From positions 1 through 64,000 of the forward strand of contig JANEZZ010002201.1 in assembly GCA_026122225.1 (NCBI GenBank): a stretch of 64,000 nt of DNA, written 5' to 3'. The notes under the pieces are model-generated. The model saw nothing but the letters and a program-made list of their open reading frames with translations. It was not told the origin of the DNA and searched no databases. A program made the position numbers and the translations under genes. This DNA comes from Heloderma charlesbogerti. Its lineage: Eukaryota; Chordata; Lepidosauria; Squamata; Helodermatidae. Within the stretch, counting starts at the first letter, position 1. Each line of letters begins with the position of its first letter. Positions 48,023 to 59,764 of this stretch are shown one piece after another.

Positions 48023-48129
48023 CAGAAAGGCATAGAGCATTTGAAAAAGCAAACTTCTCAAGAGTGACTTCATCAGTATCTAGTTCTGAATTGATCAGAA
48101 TTTCTCCTCTACGAAGCTTTGACTGCCCT
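48023..48129 (-). CDS. RMND1: RMND1 coding exon ([17 protein letters not shown])
   Basis: The acceptor TACTCTTTACAG ends at 48130 and the donor GTAAGA starts at 48022. It is 107 bases: one base completing Glu, 35 codons with [20 protein letters not shown] then [15 protein letters not shown], and the first base of Val. Confidence 0.96.
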
Positions 48130-48949
48130 CTGTAAAGAGTAGTAAGAGTATGATAAAAAGATGATTGCAGAGTTTGTAAAATAGAGGGAGCGCAAATGGA
48201 ACCAAAAAGGAGATTATTGGTTTGGAATAGTTAAGACATATTAAACAGGTGAATATATCAATACTCTGTTTTACTGGTTCTGGAACACAGGGTGAAATTG
48301 AACACTGCACAAGTTAACTTCTGCTCGCATATCGGTACTTCCCTCTCTCCTCCTCCCCCACTGCAGCCCTCACCCCCATGCCTCCTAATCCATTGGAACA
48401 AATTTTGAGGATGTGCAGGGGGCTTCAGGGGGAGAGGGATCAGTAGGAGGAGTTAGTAGGAAATTGGAAATCACCCAAATGTCAACATTTCTTTTGAGAT
48501 TTGGCCCTCATTGAAGCTGAGAATAGCAATGCTTTCTTATTTTGCAAAGGAATTAGGAATGTAGTTTTATTAAGGAAATTATGCCTTGGCAGGGAAGGGT
48601 GGATATTTGACAATACGTTCAGGAAGAAAATGTAATCCGTTCAGGGGAACATGTGGCGGTTTAAAGCAGTAGAGAATCAGGTCCGTGCATCTTGGCCCCG
48701 CCCCCTAGATCTCCGGGCATGCTGGCCCTGCCAACCTCAGTTCAGATGTTCCCATGCCGAGGTGGCAAGACTTGAAAGGCAGTTCTACTTGCATTCACTT
48801 GAACTAGGGAGACATCCGTTTGGGGGTGAAACCTCAACTGATTTTTCTGGTTTGGTCTTCGCGGATTTTATTCCATTTCTCTCCGCTGGCATCGACTCAG
48901 TCTGTAGTGAGTCAACCCAATGCACAGATTCTGGTGTTTTTTTAAATGG

Positions 48950-49480
48950 TGGCAATTTGCGCAAAGTGGATCTTTCTGGGGGGGGGCAGAGGATCTTGAA
49001 ATCTGTACAAACGGGATAATAATTTTTCAAAATATTTTTTTATTGGCAATTTTGCACTAATACACATGATCACAAGTCTGCCTGTCCTCCATGTAGCCCT
49101 GCCATATTCCCCTCTTCTAAATACCTTGTCAATTTCATCCCCACCAAACACTACTTTGTTTAGCCCAGCAGAGTACATCATCCAGAACTCAGCAATTTTA
49201 TCCTCCACTTTGGTGCTTCCCAAGTGAAGGGGGGGGGGGAGAATTGACAAGTTCTTTGACAAATACAGAATATGGCTCTGGTGGGCTAAATGAAGTAGTG
49301 CATGGAGAGGATGAAACCGACGATGGGAATATGGCTCTTTGGGGCTACACAGTGGACAGGTGTATTTGTGATTGTGCGCACTTGCTCAAGATGGCCAATA
49401 CTTTTTTAAAAAAAACATTTATTACCCCATTTGTGCAAATCACAGAACCCAAAAAACAAAGGCGCAAAATATTTCCATCA
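48950..49480. repeat. Long imperfect inverted repeat (about 240-bp arms), family unknown
   Basis: Left-arm segments TTTGCGCAAAGTGG, GTACAAACGGGATAATAATT, TATTGGCAATTTTGCACTAA, TGTCCTCCATGTAGCCC and CCAAACACTACTTTGTTTAGCCC have inverted partners in the right arm: GGGCTAAATGAAGTAGTGC, GGGGCTACACAGTGGACA, AGATGGCCAATA, ATTTATTACCCCATTTGTGC and AGGCGCAAA. The centre is G-rich near 49230. It looks like an old foldback or MITE-type element. Confidence 0.7.
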
Positions 49481-49669
49481 CCAGGAAAAAAAAAAATCCG
49501 CTACAGTCCGCCACTGCCACCTACTGGAATGGAAACACTGTGAAATCCCATTGGGCTTAAACAGAGCAGGATTCTCAGCATTGCACATCCCTAACTTGAA
49601 CATGAGTAGAACTCTCCACATGATCCTGGACCCTGCCACATCAGGCATGCATCATGGCTCTTCGTGGAT

Positions 49670-50095
49670 TAAGGGCATAATCCTATGGTGATAGTAAGCC
49701 ACCTCCAAACTTGGTGGAGTGTGGAGGGGACCTTCTCCTCTGTGCTCCAGCCACCCTGCATTTGTGGCTAGACAGCCAATTTCGCAAGACAGCCTCAAAG
49801 TGGGAGAGGGGGAGGCCAGATGGCACATAGGAAGTGTCGTAACGGCGCTTCCGCCGTCCCCTCCCCTCCCCCAGGAATGCCCCCTTTTCGGCCACTCCAC
49901 GCTGCTCTTCCGAGTCAAAAGCTGGGGATGAACCATGCCGCCTATGAGCTGGCAGGGGAGGGGGCGGGGAGCTGGTTTTCTGGGAACCGACCTAGGAGTG
50001 CTGGCTCCCAGCATGGTTCTAAGAATATGAAAAATCCCATGGCTGTCTAGATGGTGTCTAGCGGCCATAGGATTTCACCCTAAATAACCCATGAT
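49670..50095. repeat. GC-rich palindromic repeat, family P4, copy 2
   Basis: GGGCATAATCCTATGGTGATAG at the left and GCGGCCATAGGATTTCACCC at the right are inverted relatives. TGTGGCTAGACAGCC and ATGGCTGTCTAGATGG lie inside. The middle is a G/C-rich block (GGGAGGGGGCGGGGAG). Compare 44305-44715. Confidence 0.7.
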
Positions 50096-50370
50096 ATGCT
50101 GACCATGTCATGCAAATCAGCCCTATATGTCAAAAGCTTCTGTCATTATTGGCCTGTTCAAATGGTAGACTCTTCCTGAAGATCTAGCCTGTGGGCAGGC
50201 ACTACCTTTTTTCACTGATTGTAAGTAAGCCGCTCTGGAAGCCTTTTTGGCTGAGGAGCAGGATAAGAATGCATTTATTCTAAATAAATGAAATAAATAC
50301 ATTCTATGTAATTCTATGTAATTTATGTCATACATAAATTCTATGTAATTGATGACATACAGATACTTAC

Positions 50371-50471
50371 TCTCCTTTCCTATAGTTAATCTCTTCATTC
50401 TCCCAGTGAATTAGTGCTACTTCATATGGCTGAATTTCATGCTTTTCCAGCACTTGCATTATATTCTTCAT
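50371..50471 (-). CDS. RMND1: RMND1 coding exon ([20 protein letters not shown]..)
   Basis: The acceptor ATCATTTCCTAG ends at 50472 and the donor GTAAGT starts at 50370. It is 101 bases: 33 codons plus GA of a split Glu. [20 protein letters not shown] is close to human [20 protein letters not shown], the most conserved core of the DUF155 domain. Confidence 0.96.
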
Positions 50472-51665
50472 CTAGGAAATGATATATTATATTAACTTGC
50501 TTGCAAATATTGTAAAGTCATCCCAGACAAATTTAGTCTACTGGACACGGTGCCTTCAACAACACGGTGTCTGCAAAAACATGGAGGGAGAGAGTGGAAC
50601 TCTTACAGAGTTCCCAACTCCAGCTTTTCCTCAAAAGGCAAATGCAAGGGCAGAGGGTATCTACAAGAAATAATTGGCAGGAAGTTATTAACCCTACCTC
50701 ACATGTCGATTCCTTTCCACAAATGCCCACAGGTAGTTTTGAATTGATTTTTTTCAATCCAGGTTCCAAAACAGTAAGTCAATTAGAAGGAAAACATTAT
50801 TTTGGGGGTGGTGGTGGTAGTGAGTTAAGGCATTTCACAAGGGAGAATTGGTGGGTATGAAGAGAGTTTAAGCATTTCTCCCTCACACCACATTTCTCCT
50901 ACAAATGCCCTCTAACCCAACATTCATGCCACTTTGGTAGATGCAGATTTGGGAACCCATGTTTTCCAAAGCAATGTGTTAATTCCTCCCAGAATCTGGC
51001 AACACTTTCCATGTGGCCAGACCCATAATATCTGCCATCCCCAGTCTTCTCTCCACAATGTACCCTATACCAACAACGATGTATTTATTTTTAAATTATA
51101 ACCTGCAGAAAGACATCATTGTGAATTAGTTAGTTAGAAAGGGTAAAAATCTATGGAAAAAATATGGCACAGAAATCCCACTGCCGTTCATATTTAACTA
51201 ACAAAGGATGAGAGCAATAAAGTAGATTGCAAAATGTAAGAAGATATATGATTAATAACATTTGCTATATCAGGCCAGCCTTTTAATTTAGTTTAATTTT
51301 AGGGACACAGTAGTCATTCTAAAACTTTCTGCAGAGGTAATGATTCTGTTTTTATTTACAAGGGAGAATGGCTGGGTACTTTGTGATCGTTTGCTCACTG
51401 CTTATCCAAACAAATAAGATCCCAAGGCACAGAACTGCTTATCCTCCTGAGAACTGCTCATTTATGTCAGAAAGCTGCCTCCCCACAACCCCTCAGGAGA
51501 CACCCTTCCCTTCAGAGGGTCACTCCCTTAATGGAATCAAACTGTGGGTTTTCCCTTTACCCCATATCCTCATCTCAGGAAGCTAATTTTTATAAACCTT
51601 TTTAAAAAAAATTATAATTCCTTTACCTAATGTAGTTTACCTCATAAAACCTGACTTGCACCTAC

Positions 51666-51705
51666 CGTTTTTTCTTCAACATTCCAGAACACAACAGATC
51701 CTTCC
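51666..51705 (-). CDS. RMND1: RMND1 coding exon, 40 bases (EGSVVFWNVEEKT)
   Basis: The acceptor CATTAATACAG ends at 51706 and the donor GTAGGT starts at 51665. One base completes Arg, then 13 codons follow. It matches human EGAAVFWNVKDKT. The small size means it would be missed by frame length alone; its phase is required to join the neighbours. Confidence 0.95.
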
Positions 51706-51889
51706 CTGTATTAATGGAATTGCAAGGGTGTATCAGGCTCACACATTACACTTCATAAATAAAATGTACAATTCTTAGCAAGGAATAATGATCTATTCTA
51801 TTAGCTGCCTGGCTTTAAAAGTGATCAATTAACCAACTGCCTATCGCATTACCTAAGTGATCATTGCTTTTATGAAGCTTCAGAAAACA

Positions 51890-52503
51890 GTAAACAATGT
51901 TCTTTATAAAACAAATAAAAAGTTTTTGCTGAATAAGACACAGCCTAAGATCCAAGACGTGATAGATACAGAGGTCAAAGTGGCGATCCATTGATTAAGC
52001 AGAATGGGACAATCCAATTCCATACTCCATTCCTGCTTAAAACCCTGTATATCATATTTATTCACCAATAACATCCATTTATAGACATAAATCATGGGTG
52101 GCTTTGCCTGACCAGCCTCAATAAGTGCTTCTAATAATGATGGAGACTCTAATGCTGTAAAAACCGCCGAGCCAAACCTAGATACTAACAAATGTTGCAA
52201 TTTCAAGTACCGCCATTCAGCCATAGCTGGCAAGTCATATTTGGTATGCAAGATAGAAAGTAACAAAAACTCATCATCAACATCCACCAGTTGATCCAAA
52301 GTAAAAACCTTCTTATCTGTCCATGAATCCCACAAAAACATTTTCTTACCCATTTTTAGATCTGGATTTCCCCATAAAGTCAATTTAGCATGAGAAAATG
52401 GATCAAACTGTAATTGACATGACGTTATACACCACACATCTCTAACTGTCGAAACTGTGGGAGAAACCCTATGCATTCTTGTATGTCTAGAACCTAATGC
52501 CAT
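51890..52503 (-). mobile_element. L1/Tx1-like LINE, inverted 5' segment
   Basis: A 199-codon frame reads an L1-type ORF2 linker region: WGNPDLKMGKKMFLWDSWTD, FTLDQLVDVDDEFLLLSILH, AEWRYLKLQHLLVSRFGSAV and VYKWMLLVNKYD, followed in a shifted frame by LRLCLIQQKLF. The order matches the region that comes just before the CCHC-like end of L1 ORF2. It faces away from the + strand segment that follows. Confidence 0.75.
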
Positions 52504-53135
52504 CCATTTAGAGAGGAACCGGACAAGAAGATTCCCAAACTGAACAAGGTGGAAGATCTAATGCAAATGGGAAAGACCAAAATGTGTGTCTATTGGACAT
52601 CACACATCCCCCTAAATAAGGGGTTGTCTAATTTGGTTAACTGCTGATGGCGCAATGCAGCTAATGCTTCTTTTGAATATATGTTTTGGCAATGTCCAGT
52701 CGTTGCTTCTTTTGGGGAGGTTATTTGACAGATACATTTTGTACAAGAACAGTCTTAAATATTAGCTGATGTACACGCTCTTTTAAATTATTTACCTGCT
52801 TCATGAAAATTAACAAATGGTCAGCATAAATGGATTCTCTGCGTCCCTTTGACAGCTAAAAGACTGAAATTACAACATTGGAAGGATAAACGCTCACTTC
52901 CTATAATGCAATGAATTGAGGACATTATAACACTTTCAACATTTGAACAGGTGGCATATAGATGCTACCTTCAAAGGGATACTTATTTGGATATCTGGTC
53001 AACTTTCACTGAGGTGTATATATAATTGCTAGTAGGCTGTATTTTCATATATATGCATTTCATATGTATTCATTGCTATGGACATATACAAATGTATGTA
53101 TGTATATTTTAAAAAGCTCAAAAAAAGAAAAAAAC
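52504..53135 (+). mobile_element. L1/Tx1-like LINE, 3' segment with A-rich tail
   Basis: The + strand reads C-stop-WRNAANASFEYMFWQCPVV (the L1 CWRC..MWW.CP region with a stop), then HKWILCVPLTAKRLKLQHWK, IITLSTFEQVAYRCYLQRDT and LDIWSTFTEVYI, the ORF2 C-terminus. An A-rich stretch at 53118-53145 would be the tail. Stops show that it is dead. Confidence 0.75.
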
Positions 53136-53204
53136 AAACCAAAACCCTTTGAAATAGTTGTAGTTTATTTTCTAAAAATGAAAGCCCAGAAAGGGTAGCC
53201 ATCT

Positions 53205-53320
53205 TATAGTCCAATTCTACCCATGTTTACTCAAAAGCCAGTCCCTCTGTGCTCAATGGAGTTACTCCCAGGCATGCACATTTACCTGGAGGTAGTAAGA
53301 CTAGAGGATTGGAACATTAA
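53205..53320. repeat. Family P2 repeat
   Basis: GTCCAATTCTACCCATGTTTACTC..GTCCCTCTGTGCTCAATGGAG and ACTCCCAGGCATGCACA show the P2 order with both arms. Confidence 0.65.
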
Positions 53321-53415
53321 AGTTCCTAAACCTAGCTCCCTAAACCTATGATTTTCATTTCTGTTAAAAATTTAAAATGTAGCTCACATGCATCTTATTG
53401 ATGTGTTTTACTTAC

Positions 53416-53491
53416 CTGAAGAAAAAAATAATCCCAGGATCATGTTCTTTCACAGTGCTTTCTGTGCCGACTACCAACACATTTGCTGCAT
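53416..53491 (-). CDS. RMND1: RMND1 coding exon (AANVLVVGTESTVKEHDPGI..)
   Basis: The acceptor ATGAATTAG ends at 53492 (with a T-rich tract before it) and the donor GTAAGT starts at 53415. It is 76 bases: AT completing Asp, 24 codons AANVLVVGTESTVKEHDPGI and IFFF, then AG of a split Arg. Human has [20 protein letters not shown] and TIFFFR. Confidence 0.95.
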
Positions 53492-53902
53492 CTAATTCAT
53501 AAAAAAAAAGCAGGTGAGGAAACGTATTTTAAGACACACCACATTTAGCCTGCATCCTATATCTTATTACCTGAGAATCTGCCTGTGGGATTTACATCCA
53601 AGTAAATATTCATAGTTCTGTACTGCACATATCTGAACATAATGCCCTATTTCAGAATAAAGATTATGGAAAAATATGCTTTTAAAAATACAGTTGATAA
53701 GCAGGACAATAGAAAAAGCAGTCATTAGTGATCTGAAGCTAGCTAAATTCCATTAATTTTCACATTTCACAACACTACTAGCTTTTCAGGAATGCTACTT
53801 GTGACACCTTTAGCCACAAAAAATACCAGTTATCTCTAGTCTGTGTTAAGCTATATTGTAATAAACTCTGTACAGCCTTACTTTCACTCCAATGAAAAAG
53901 AA

Positions 53903-54102
53903 TGGGCAATATCCAATGTTAGCGGAAACTAGCATTTCCACAACAGAACAGGACTCGTTCTGTTTTCTCGTTCTGGAAAAGCTACTTTTGCCTGGTTTCC
54001 AGGATTACTGCAGGAAGTGCTAGCTCCCTGTTGCGTTAGTGGTCATTCCTACTAGCACAACCTAATGAGTGCTGGCAGACTGCCAGCTTTGGATACTGCC
54101 CA
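53903..54102. repeat. MITE-like repeat with inverted ends, family P5, copy 1
   Basis: The ends TGGGCAATATCCAATG and TTTGGATACTGCCCA are complementary over about 14 bases. The interior has inverted words such as AGCTACTTTTGCCTG and GTGCTAGCTCCC. No coding capacity. Confidence 0.7.
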
Positions 54103-54864
54103 ATGGATTTATGGCAATTTCCCACCACTGACTGAAATGATAATGAACTGGCTTCTACCCAGAGATTAGGCTTAACTAGTCTGTAGATTTCAACAACTGC
54201 ATTGGTCAAATTGCCATTTCCCATTTTTATCACACACTGACTTTTCTAAAGCATAGTGAAAATGACTTACCAGCAACTTCATCAGTAATTCTTTTAGTTT
54301 TACCCCTTTGTTAGTTTTTGCAGGAAGCCATGTCCAACTTGATTTTTCCACAAACCTACTCACCATGTTCTTTTCTGTTTTTCCCAATAATGAACATATC
54401 CCCTTGTGTAATAGGACTGTTTAAACACATAAACTAGAATAGGGCTAGAAATATTTACCAGATGCCTGTTAGTCAGGGACCAGGACAGGAGCCAATATGT
54501 TGGAAAGGCATCTAAGAACCACAGAGAGAGGCGTGAATATAGCAATAACTATCAATATGTTTTAACTGAAATCTGCTCTAGGAGTCTTGTTTAGATTATT
54601 GAAAAAATAAAAATTCTGTGCTGAAATAAACCCATCCATATGCAGTGATCTGGATTTAAATGCCCAGGATGTAATCCATCTAGCTTGTCCAGTGATAACT
54701 GGTTATGGTACTGGCATCATTAACATTTATATGAAGGGACAGAATACAACTAGGAAGTAAGCTCAGAGAAGAGTTGTCTACTTCCTTAGTATCATCTGCT
54801 AAGATCCCTCTGTGCCATGACTTCCCATGCTCTTCATTTACTGCAGATGTATTCAGCATCTAAT

Positions 54865-55133
54865 GCTGTCCAGATGGCCAGTGGGACTCACCACTAGTGC
54901 AATAGGAACATAACGGTCCCTAAAACAACTGGAAACAAGCCAAAATGCTTGTTTCCAGAATGGGTCAGGTCAGGAGAGCTCACAGAAGGGAATTCCGCTG
55001 ACCTCTCGCATTCCAGAAATGAGATTTCAGCTCGTTTCTAGAACTGCTTTAGGAAGTGTTAGCTTCCCGTTGCACTGGTGGTTGGTCCTGCGAGTGCAAC
55101 AAATTGAACACTGGCAGTATTGGATACTGCCCA
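54865..55133. repeat. MITE-like repeat, family P5, copy 2
   Basis: It shares with copy 1 GAAGTGTTAGCTTCCCGTTGC, TTGGATACTGCCCA and an inner CTAGTGCAATAGGAAC arm. The right end is clear; the left end is diverged. Confidence 0.6.
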
Positions 55134-56109
55134 AGTACTATGAAACATTTTCTGTAAGACAGTCCCTTAAGGAGGCAGATACCTTTCCACGCTCTACAAT
55201 CTAAGGATACTCATCTGTTGTTAGGCTGCTGGCCTAGAAGGCAGAGAATGAGTTTTCAACATCACAGAACCCAACACTTTGCCAGTGAGCCTTGCCACTC
55301 TTGTCTCCAGGACACTTGGTTCTGGTAGCCAGAGTCCAGCTTTTGCTAGATCGGAGACCCAGCACACTGCAGCTAGGGGCCTTGCCCAAGGCCCTGTAGT
55401 CATTCCAGGAGTTTCTCAGCACTGCACCTTCATCTTCAGGGTAGTCCATTGGAACTCCTGAAAAGGTATCTTTTGAACTGTTGAATCCCCTGGAGAACCT
55501 TTGTGTGCAAATGGTAGCCGCCACCTCTTTACCCACTTTCCTACTGAGGGGATTGCAAGTGCATGTGGAGAGACCTGTGTTACACAGAACCCTTTGCTTT
55601 GCTTTGCTTTCCATTCCATTCTCTCTCTCAGAAGCCACAGAACCCTGATTTGTTTATCCTCAACTGCCACAGCGCTCAAATAGCTGGAGTCCAGCCCATC
55701 CAGGACAGGACCAGGCAGGTGAAGCCACAGCCTAGTTTTGGCATGCAACCACCCTCAATTTAGACATCAAGAGCTCCTTAGGCTAATTTCTCCATACTTA
55801 AATCCTGTGAATCGATCTCTAGGGTGTCCATCTGGTTCTCTGCCTTATATGTTTAATATACCTAGGATTGTTTGTTGCGTATCAGAGGTGCAGAAGTGTT
55901 TTCATGTGAGGTGGCAAACAGCCCCCCCCACCCCCGGCCCACCGTGGGCCATATGACATCAGTAAGCATGGCCCCGCCCACTGACATCACATCGGGGGGC
56001 ATGGCCAAACCCACTGACATCATCCCCCCAGCTTTCCTCCCCTGCTTCCACACTGCGCGAAGCACAGAATTCCATGCCTCCACCCAATACAGATAAAAGG
56101 ACTCAGATG

Positions 56110-59100
56110 GCACCAAGAAGAGCACTCTTTGTGTAGCACAAGAACCCGACTCAGACTGTTTACTCTGCACCTCACAAAGCCTCACGTGTGCAACAACACC
56201 CTTCTGCCCAAGTTCCTCAACAAATGGTGTACACAGGCATACTGCCCCTGATACTGGAGGGAGGATATAGCCATCAGGACTGGTAGCCATCAACAGCCTT
56301 ATCCACAATGAATTTGTCCAATCCCCTTTAAAGCCATCCAAACTGGTGGCCATCACACCTTATGGAAGTGAATTCCATAGTTTAACTATGCACTGTGTGA
56401 GGAAGTACTTCCTTTTATCTGTCCTGAATCTCCCACCCATCAGCTTCATGGGATCTGTATTATGACAGAGGGAGAAAAATGTCTCCCTCTCTCCGTATCC
56501 ACTTTCTCAACATGCATAATTTTGTACACTTCTATCATGTCTTCCCTTACTTGCCTTTTTTCTAAGCTAAATAATCCCAGCTGTTGTAACCATTCCTCAT
56601 AGGGGAGTTACCCTTTGATAATTTAAGTTGCCCTTTTCTGCACTTTTTCCAACTCTTCAATATCTTTTTTAAAACTGTACACAGTATTCTAAGTGTGATC
56701 ACACCACAGATTTGTATCAGGGGAGTATGATCTTGGCATTTTCATTTTCAATTTTTTTCCTAATTATGCCTAACATCAAATTTGCCTTTTTCACAGCTGC
56801 TGCACATTGGGTCAAGTTCTCTTTCTCAGTCAGTCACTGCTAGCTCAGATTCTATCAGCTTATACTTGAAGTTGGGATTTTTTGCCCCAACGTGCATCAC
56901 TTTACACTTGCTTAAACTGAACTGCATTTGCCATTTTGATGCCCATTCTCTCAGTTCGGAGATCCTTTTGAAGCGCCTTGCAATCCCTTTTTGTTTTAGC
57001 CACCCTAAATAATTTGGTGTCATCAGCAAACTTGGCTACTTCACTGCTCACTGCTAATTCAGACAATTTATGAATAAGTTGAAAAAACACTGGTCCCAAT
57101 TCAGATCCCTGTGGGACCCCACTGTTTACATGCCTTCATTGGGAGAGTTTACCATTTATTCCTACTCTCTGCTTTCTGTTCTTTAACCAGTTAATGATCC
57201 TTCCTCTTATTCCATGACTGCTAAGTTTGCTCAGAAATCTTTGCTGAGGGACTTCGTCAAAATCTTTTTGGAACTCCAAGTAAAAAACATCTACCAGATC
57301 ACCCCCATCCACATGTTTCTTTCATGTTTTCATGTTTCATGTTTCCCTCAAAGAAGTCTAAAAGATTTATGAGACAGAACTTACTTTTGGGGAAGCCATG
57401 TTGATTCTTTTTCAGCAGGCTTGTCCTTCTATATGGTTACTAATTTTATCTTTAATAATGCTTTCTTTAATTAACTTTAATTAAATTAACTTTAATAATT
57501 TACCGGGAACAGATGTGACGCTAACTAGCCTGTAATTTCCTGGATCTCTTTTAAAAAATTGATATTACATTGGCCATTCTCCAGTTCTCTGGTACAGAGG
57601 CTGATCTTAGGGACATGTTACATATTTTTGTTAGAAGATCAGCAATTTCACATTTAAGTTCTTTAAGAATTCTAGGATGGATACCATCTGGATTTGGTGA
57701 TTTATTTACATTCAATTTGTCAATAAGGTTGAGTATACCATCTTTTGTCACCACTATTTGCCTCAGTTCCTCAGACTCCCTTCTTGAAAACATCAGTTCG
57801 TCTGCAGTGAAGACAGATGAAAAGAATTTGGTCTGCTTCCCCAAGTCTCCTTATCCTCCTTTAGTAAGCCTTTAACTCCACTGTCATCCAATGGTCCAGC
57901 TGCTTCGCTAGCTAGTTTCCTGCTTCTGATATATTTAAATAATTCTTGTTGGTCTTGATGTTGTTAGCGATAAGCTCCTCAAAATGCTTTTTTCCATCTC
58001 TTATTGTCTGCTTGCATCTCCTGTGTGCAAGGTTGTGCTCTCGTTTGTTTTCCTCATTTGAGTAAGACTTTTGTTTTCTGAAGGAAGCCTTCTTTTCTCT
58101 AATAGCTTCCTTGATCCTGCTCATTAACCATGTTGGTGACCTCTTGGACTTGGTGGTACTTTTCCTAACCTGTGGTATACATTCTAGCTGACCTTCTATT
58201 ATTGTGGTTTTGAGTAACCTCCAAGCTTTTTGATGGGTTTTAACCCTCTTGATTCCCCCTTTCAACTTCTTTTACCAGTTCCTTCATTTTAGAGACATTT
58301 CCGCTTTTGAAGTCAAATGTGACTGTGCTGGATTTCCTTGGCAATTTTCCACTTAAATATATATTAAATCCGATAGCATTGTGGTCACTGTTAACAACTG
58401 TTTCAACAACGTTTACATCTCATACTAGATTCTGGGCAACACCACTTAGGATTAAATCCAGGGTCACCTCCCCTCTGGTTGGTTCCATGACCAACTGTTC
58501 TAGTGCACAGTCATTTAGGGCATCGAGAAATTTAACCTGTTTGTTGTGACTGGAATATGCGTTTATCAAATCAATGTTGGGATAACTAAAGTCACTCATT
58601 ATTACAACGCTTCCTTGTTTGGAGGCCTCCCTGATTTCATTTTCATCTCATGATCACCTGGAGCATTCTGGTCTGCGGGAAGATAGCATGTTCCTAGTAC
58701 TAAATTAGTTTTGGAGCTTGGTATTGCCACCCACAGTGCTTCTATGGAAGAGTCCACAGAAAACCCTCTTAGCTTTTCTAGTCTGCTTGACACTATGCCC
58801 TCTTTGACATACAGAGCAACACCTCCCCCAGTACGCCCTATTCTTCCTGCAGAATTTCTATCCAGAGATGACAGTATACCACTGGTTCTCTCCAATCCAC
58901 CAGGTTTCGTAATGCCCACTATATGTACATTCTCCCTTGGAACCAGGCATTCCAACTCTCCCATTTTGGCTCGGAGGGTTCTAGCATTTGCATAGAAACA
59001 CCTATACACAATGTCCTTCCCCAGATGTCTCTGGCATGTGCCACTTCTGCTATGGCACTTAGGCCTCTTTGACTGGCTATCATGTTTCACCGCCTATTTC

Positions 59101-59320
59101 CTCCCCTTCTACATTTGGGCAATAGGAAACATTTTCATCTTCATGGGTTGATTCAACCCAAACCAGATGCTTCTCAGCTCCAGTCAGCTTTCTGCCAGGA
59201 TTCAGTTTAAAAGCTGCTCTGCCTTTTTTATATTTAACACTAGCAGTCTGGTCCCATTTTAGTTCAAGTGGAGCCTGTCCCTCTTGTACAGGCCTGGCTT
59301 TCTTTGAAGCCAAGAGTCAG
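56110..59320 (-). mobile_element. CR1 LINE, nearly full ORF2 region, inactive
   Basis: On the - strand, right to left: the endonuclease start YRCFYANARTLRAKMGELEC and TGGGVALYVKEG (58600-59090), the reverse transcriptase palm VNKSPNPDGIHPRILKELKC and VPENWRMANVISIF (57550-57845), the catalytic KFADDTKLF at about 57010-57035, SKCKVMHVGAKNP (about 56880), and the 3' part with GGCCACCAGTTTGGATGGCT and CCTCCAGTATCAGGGGCAGT (56220-56350). The usual GITETW endonuclease motif reads GITKPG, and frameshifts and stops are present, so it is inactive. It occupies the 7.6-kb RMND1 intron in sense orientation. Confidence 0.9.
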
Positions 59321-59764
59321 GAACCATTTTGTTTACATTACAAGCTTAATGGCTGAAAACTTGCATGTCTAAACCGAAACCTGTCAATATACAATACTAT
59401 ATGAGAAAAATACAGCATGAATATAAGCCAATCACCCCTTCTAGTGCCATGTTTGGATGGTCCCAGGCCTATCAGTTTGGAAGCGAAACAGAGCCATCCA
59501 AAGAGAAGGTAGTTATTTATGCATACTCAGAGGAATTGCCCAGATATGCAGAAGTATATTGGTTTGTAAATTAAAGGATAATTTTAAGAAAAACCTGATC
59601 GACAAAGGCCTATGCTCAGGACTTCCAGAACTAATAAAATGTTGAGTGCATTACTTTCAGGGGGAAAAGGAGGTGGGAGGAAAGGGGATTGGCTTGCTTA
59701 AGCCTATAACAGCTTACAATATCCTGGAGATGGAATTAGGGCTTGCTTGAAAAGCTATCGTCTA

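Noticed and set aside
51904..52503. 199-codon - strand frame as a host gene
   Set aside because: The sequence is L1-type ORF2 linker and the + strand sequence next to it is the following part of the same element.
55862..56356. 164-codon - strand frame
   Set aside because: Its first part is CR1 3'-region sequence and the rest is low-complexity GC-rich DNA; no domain seen.
58602..59090. 162-codon - strand frame as a host gene
   Set aside because: It is the CR1 endonuclease region (NARTLRAKM, GGGVALYV).
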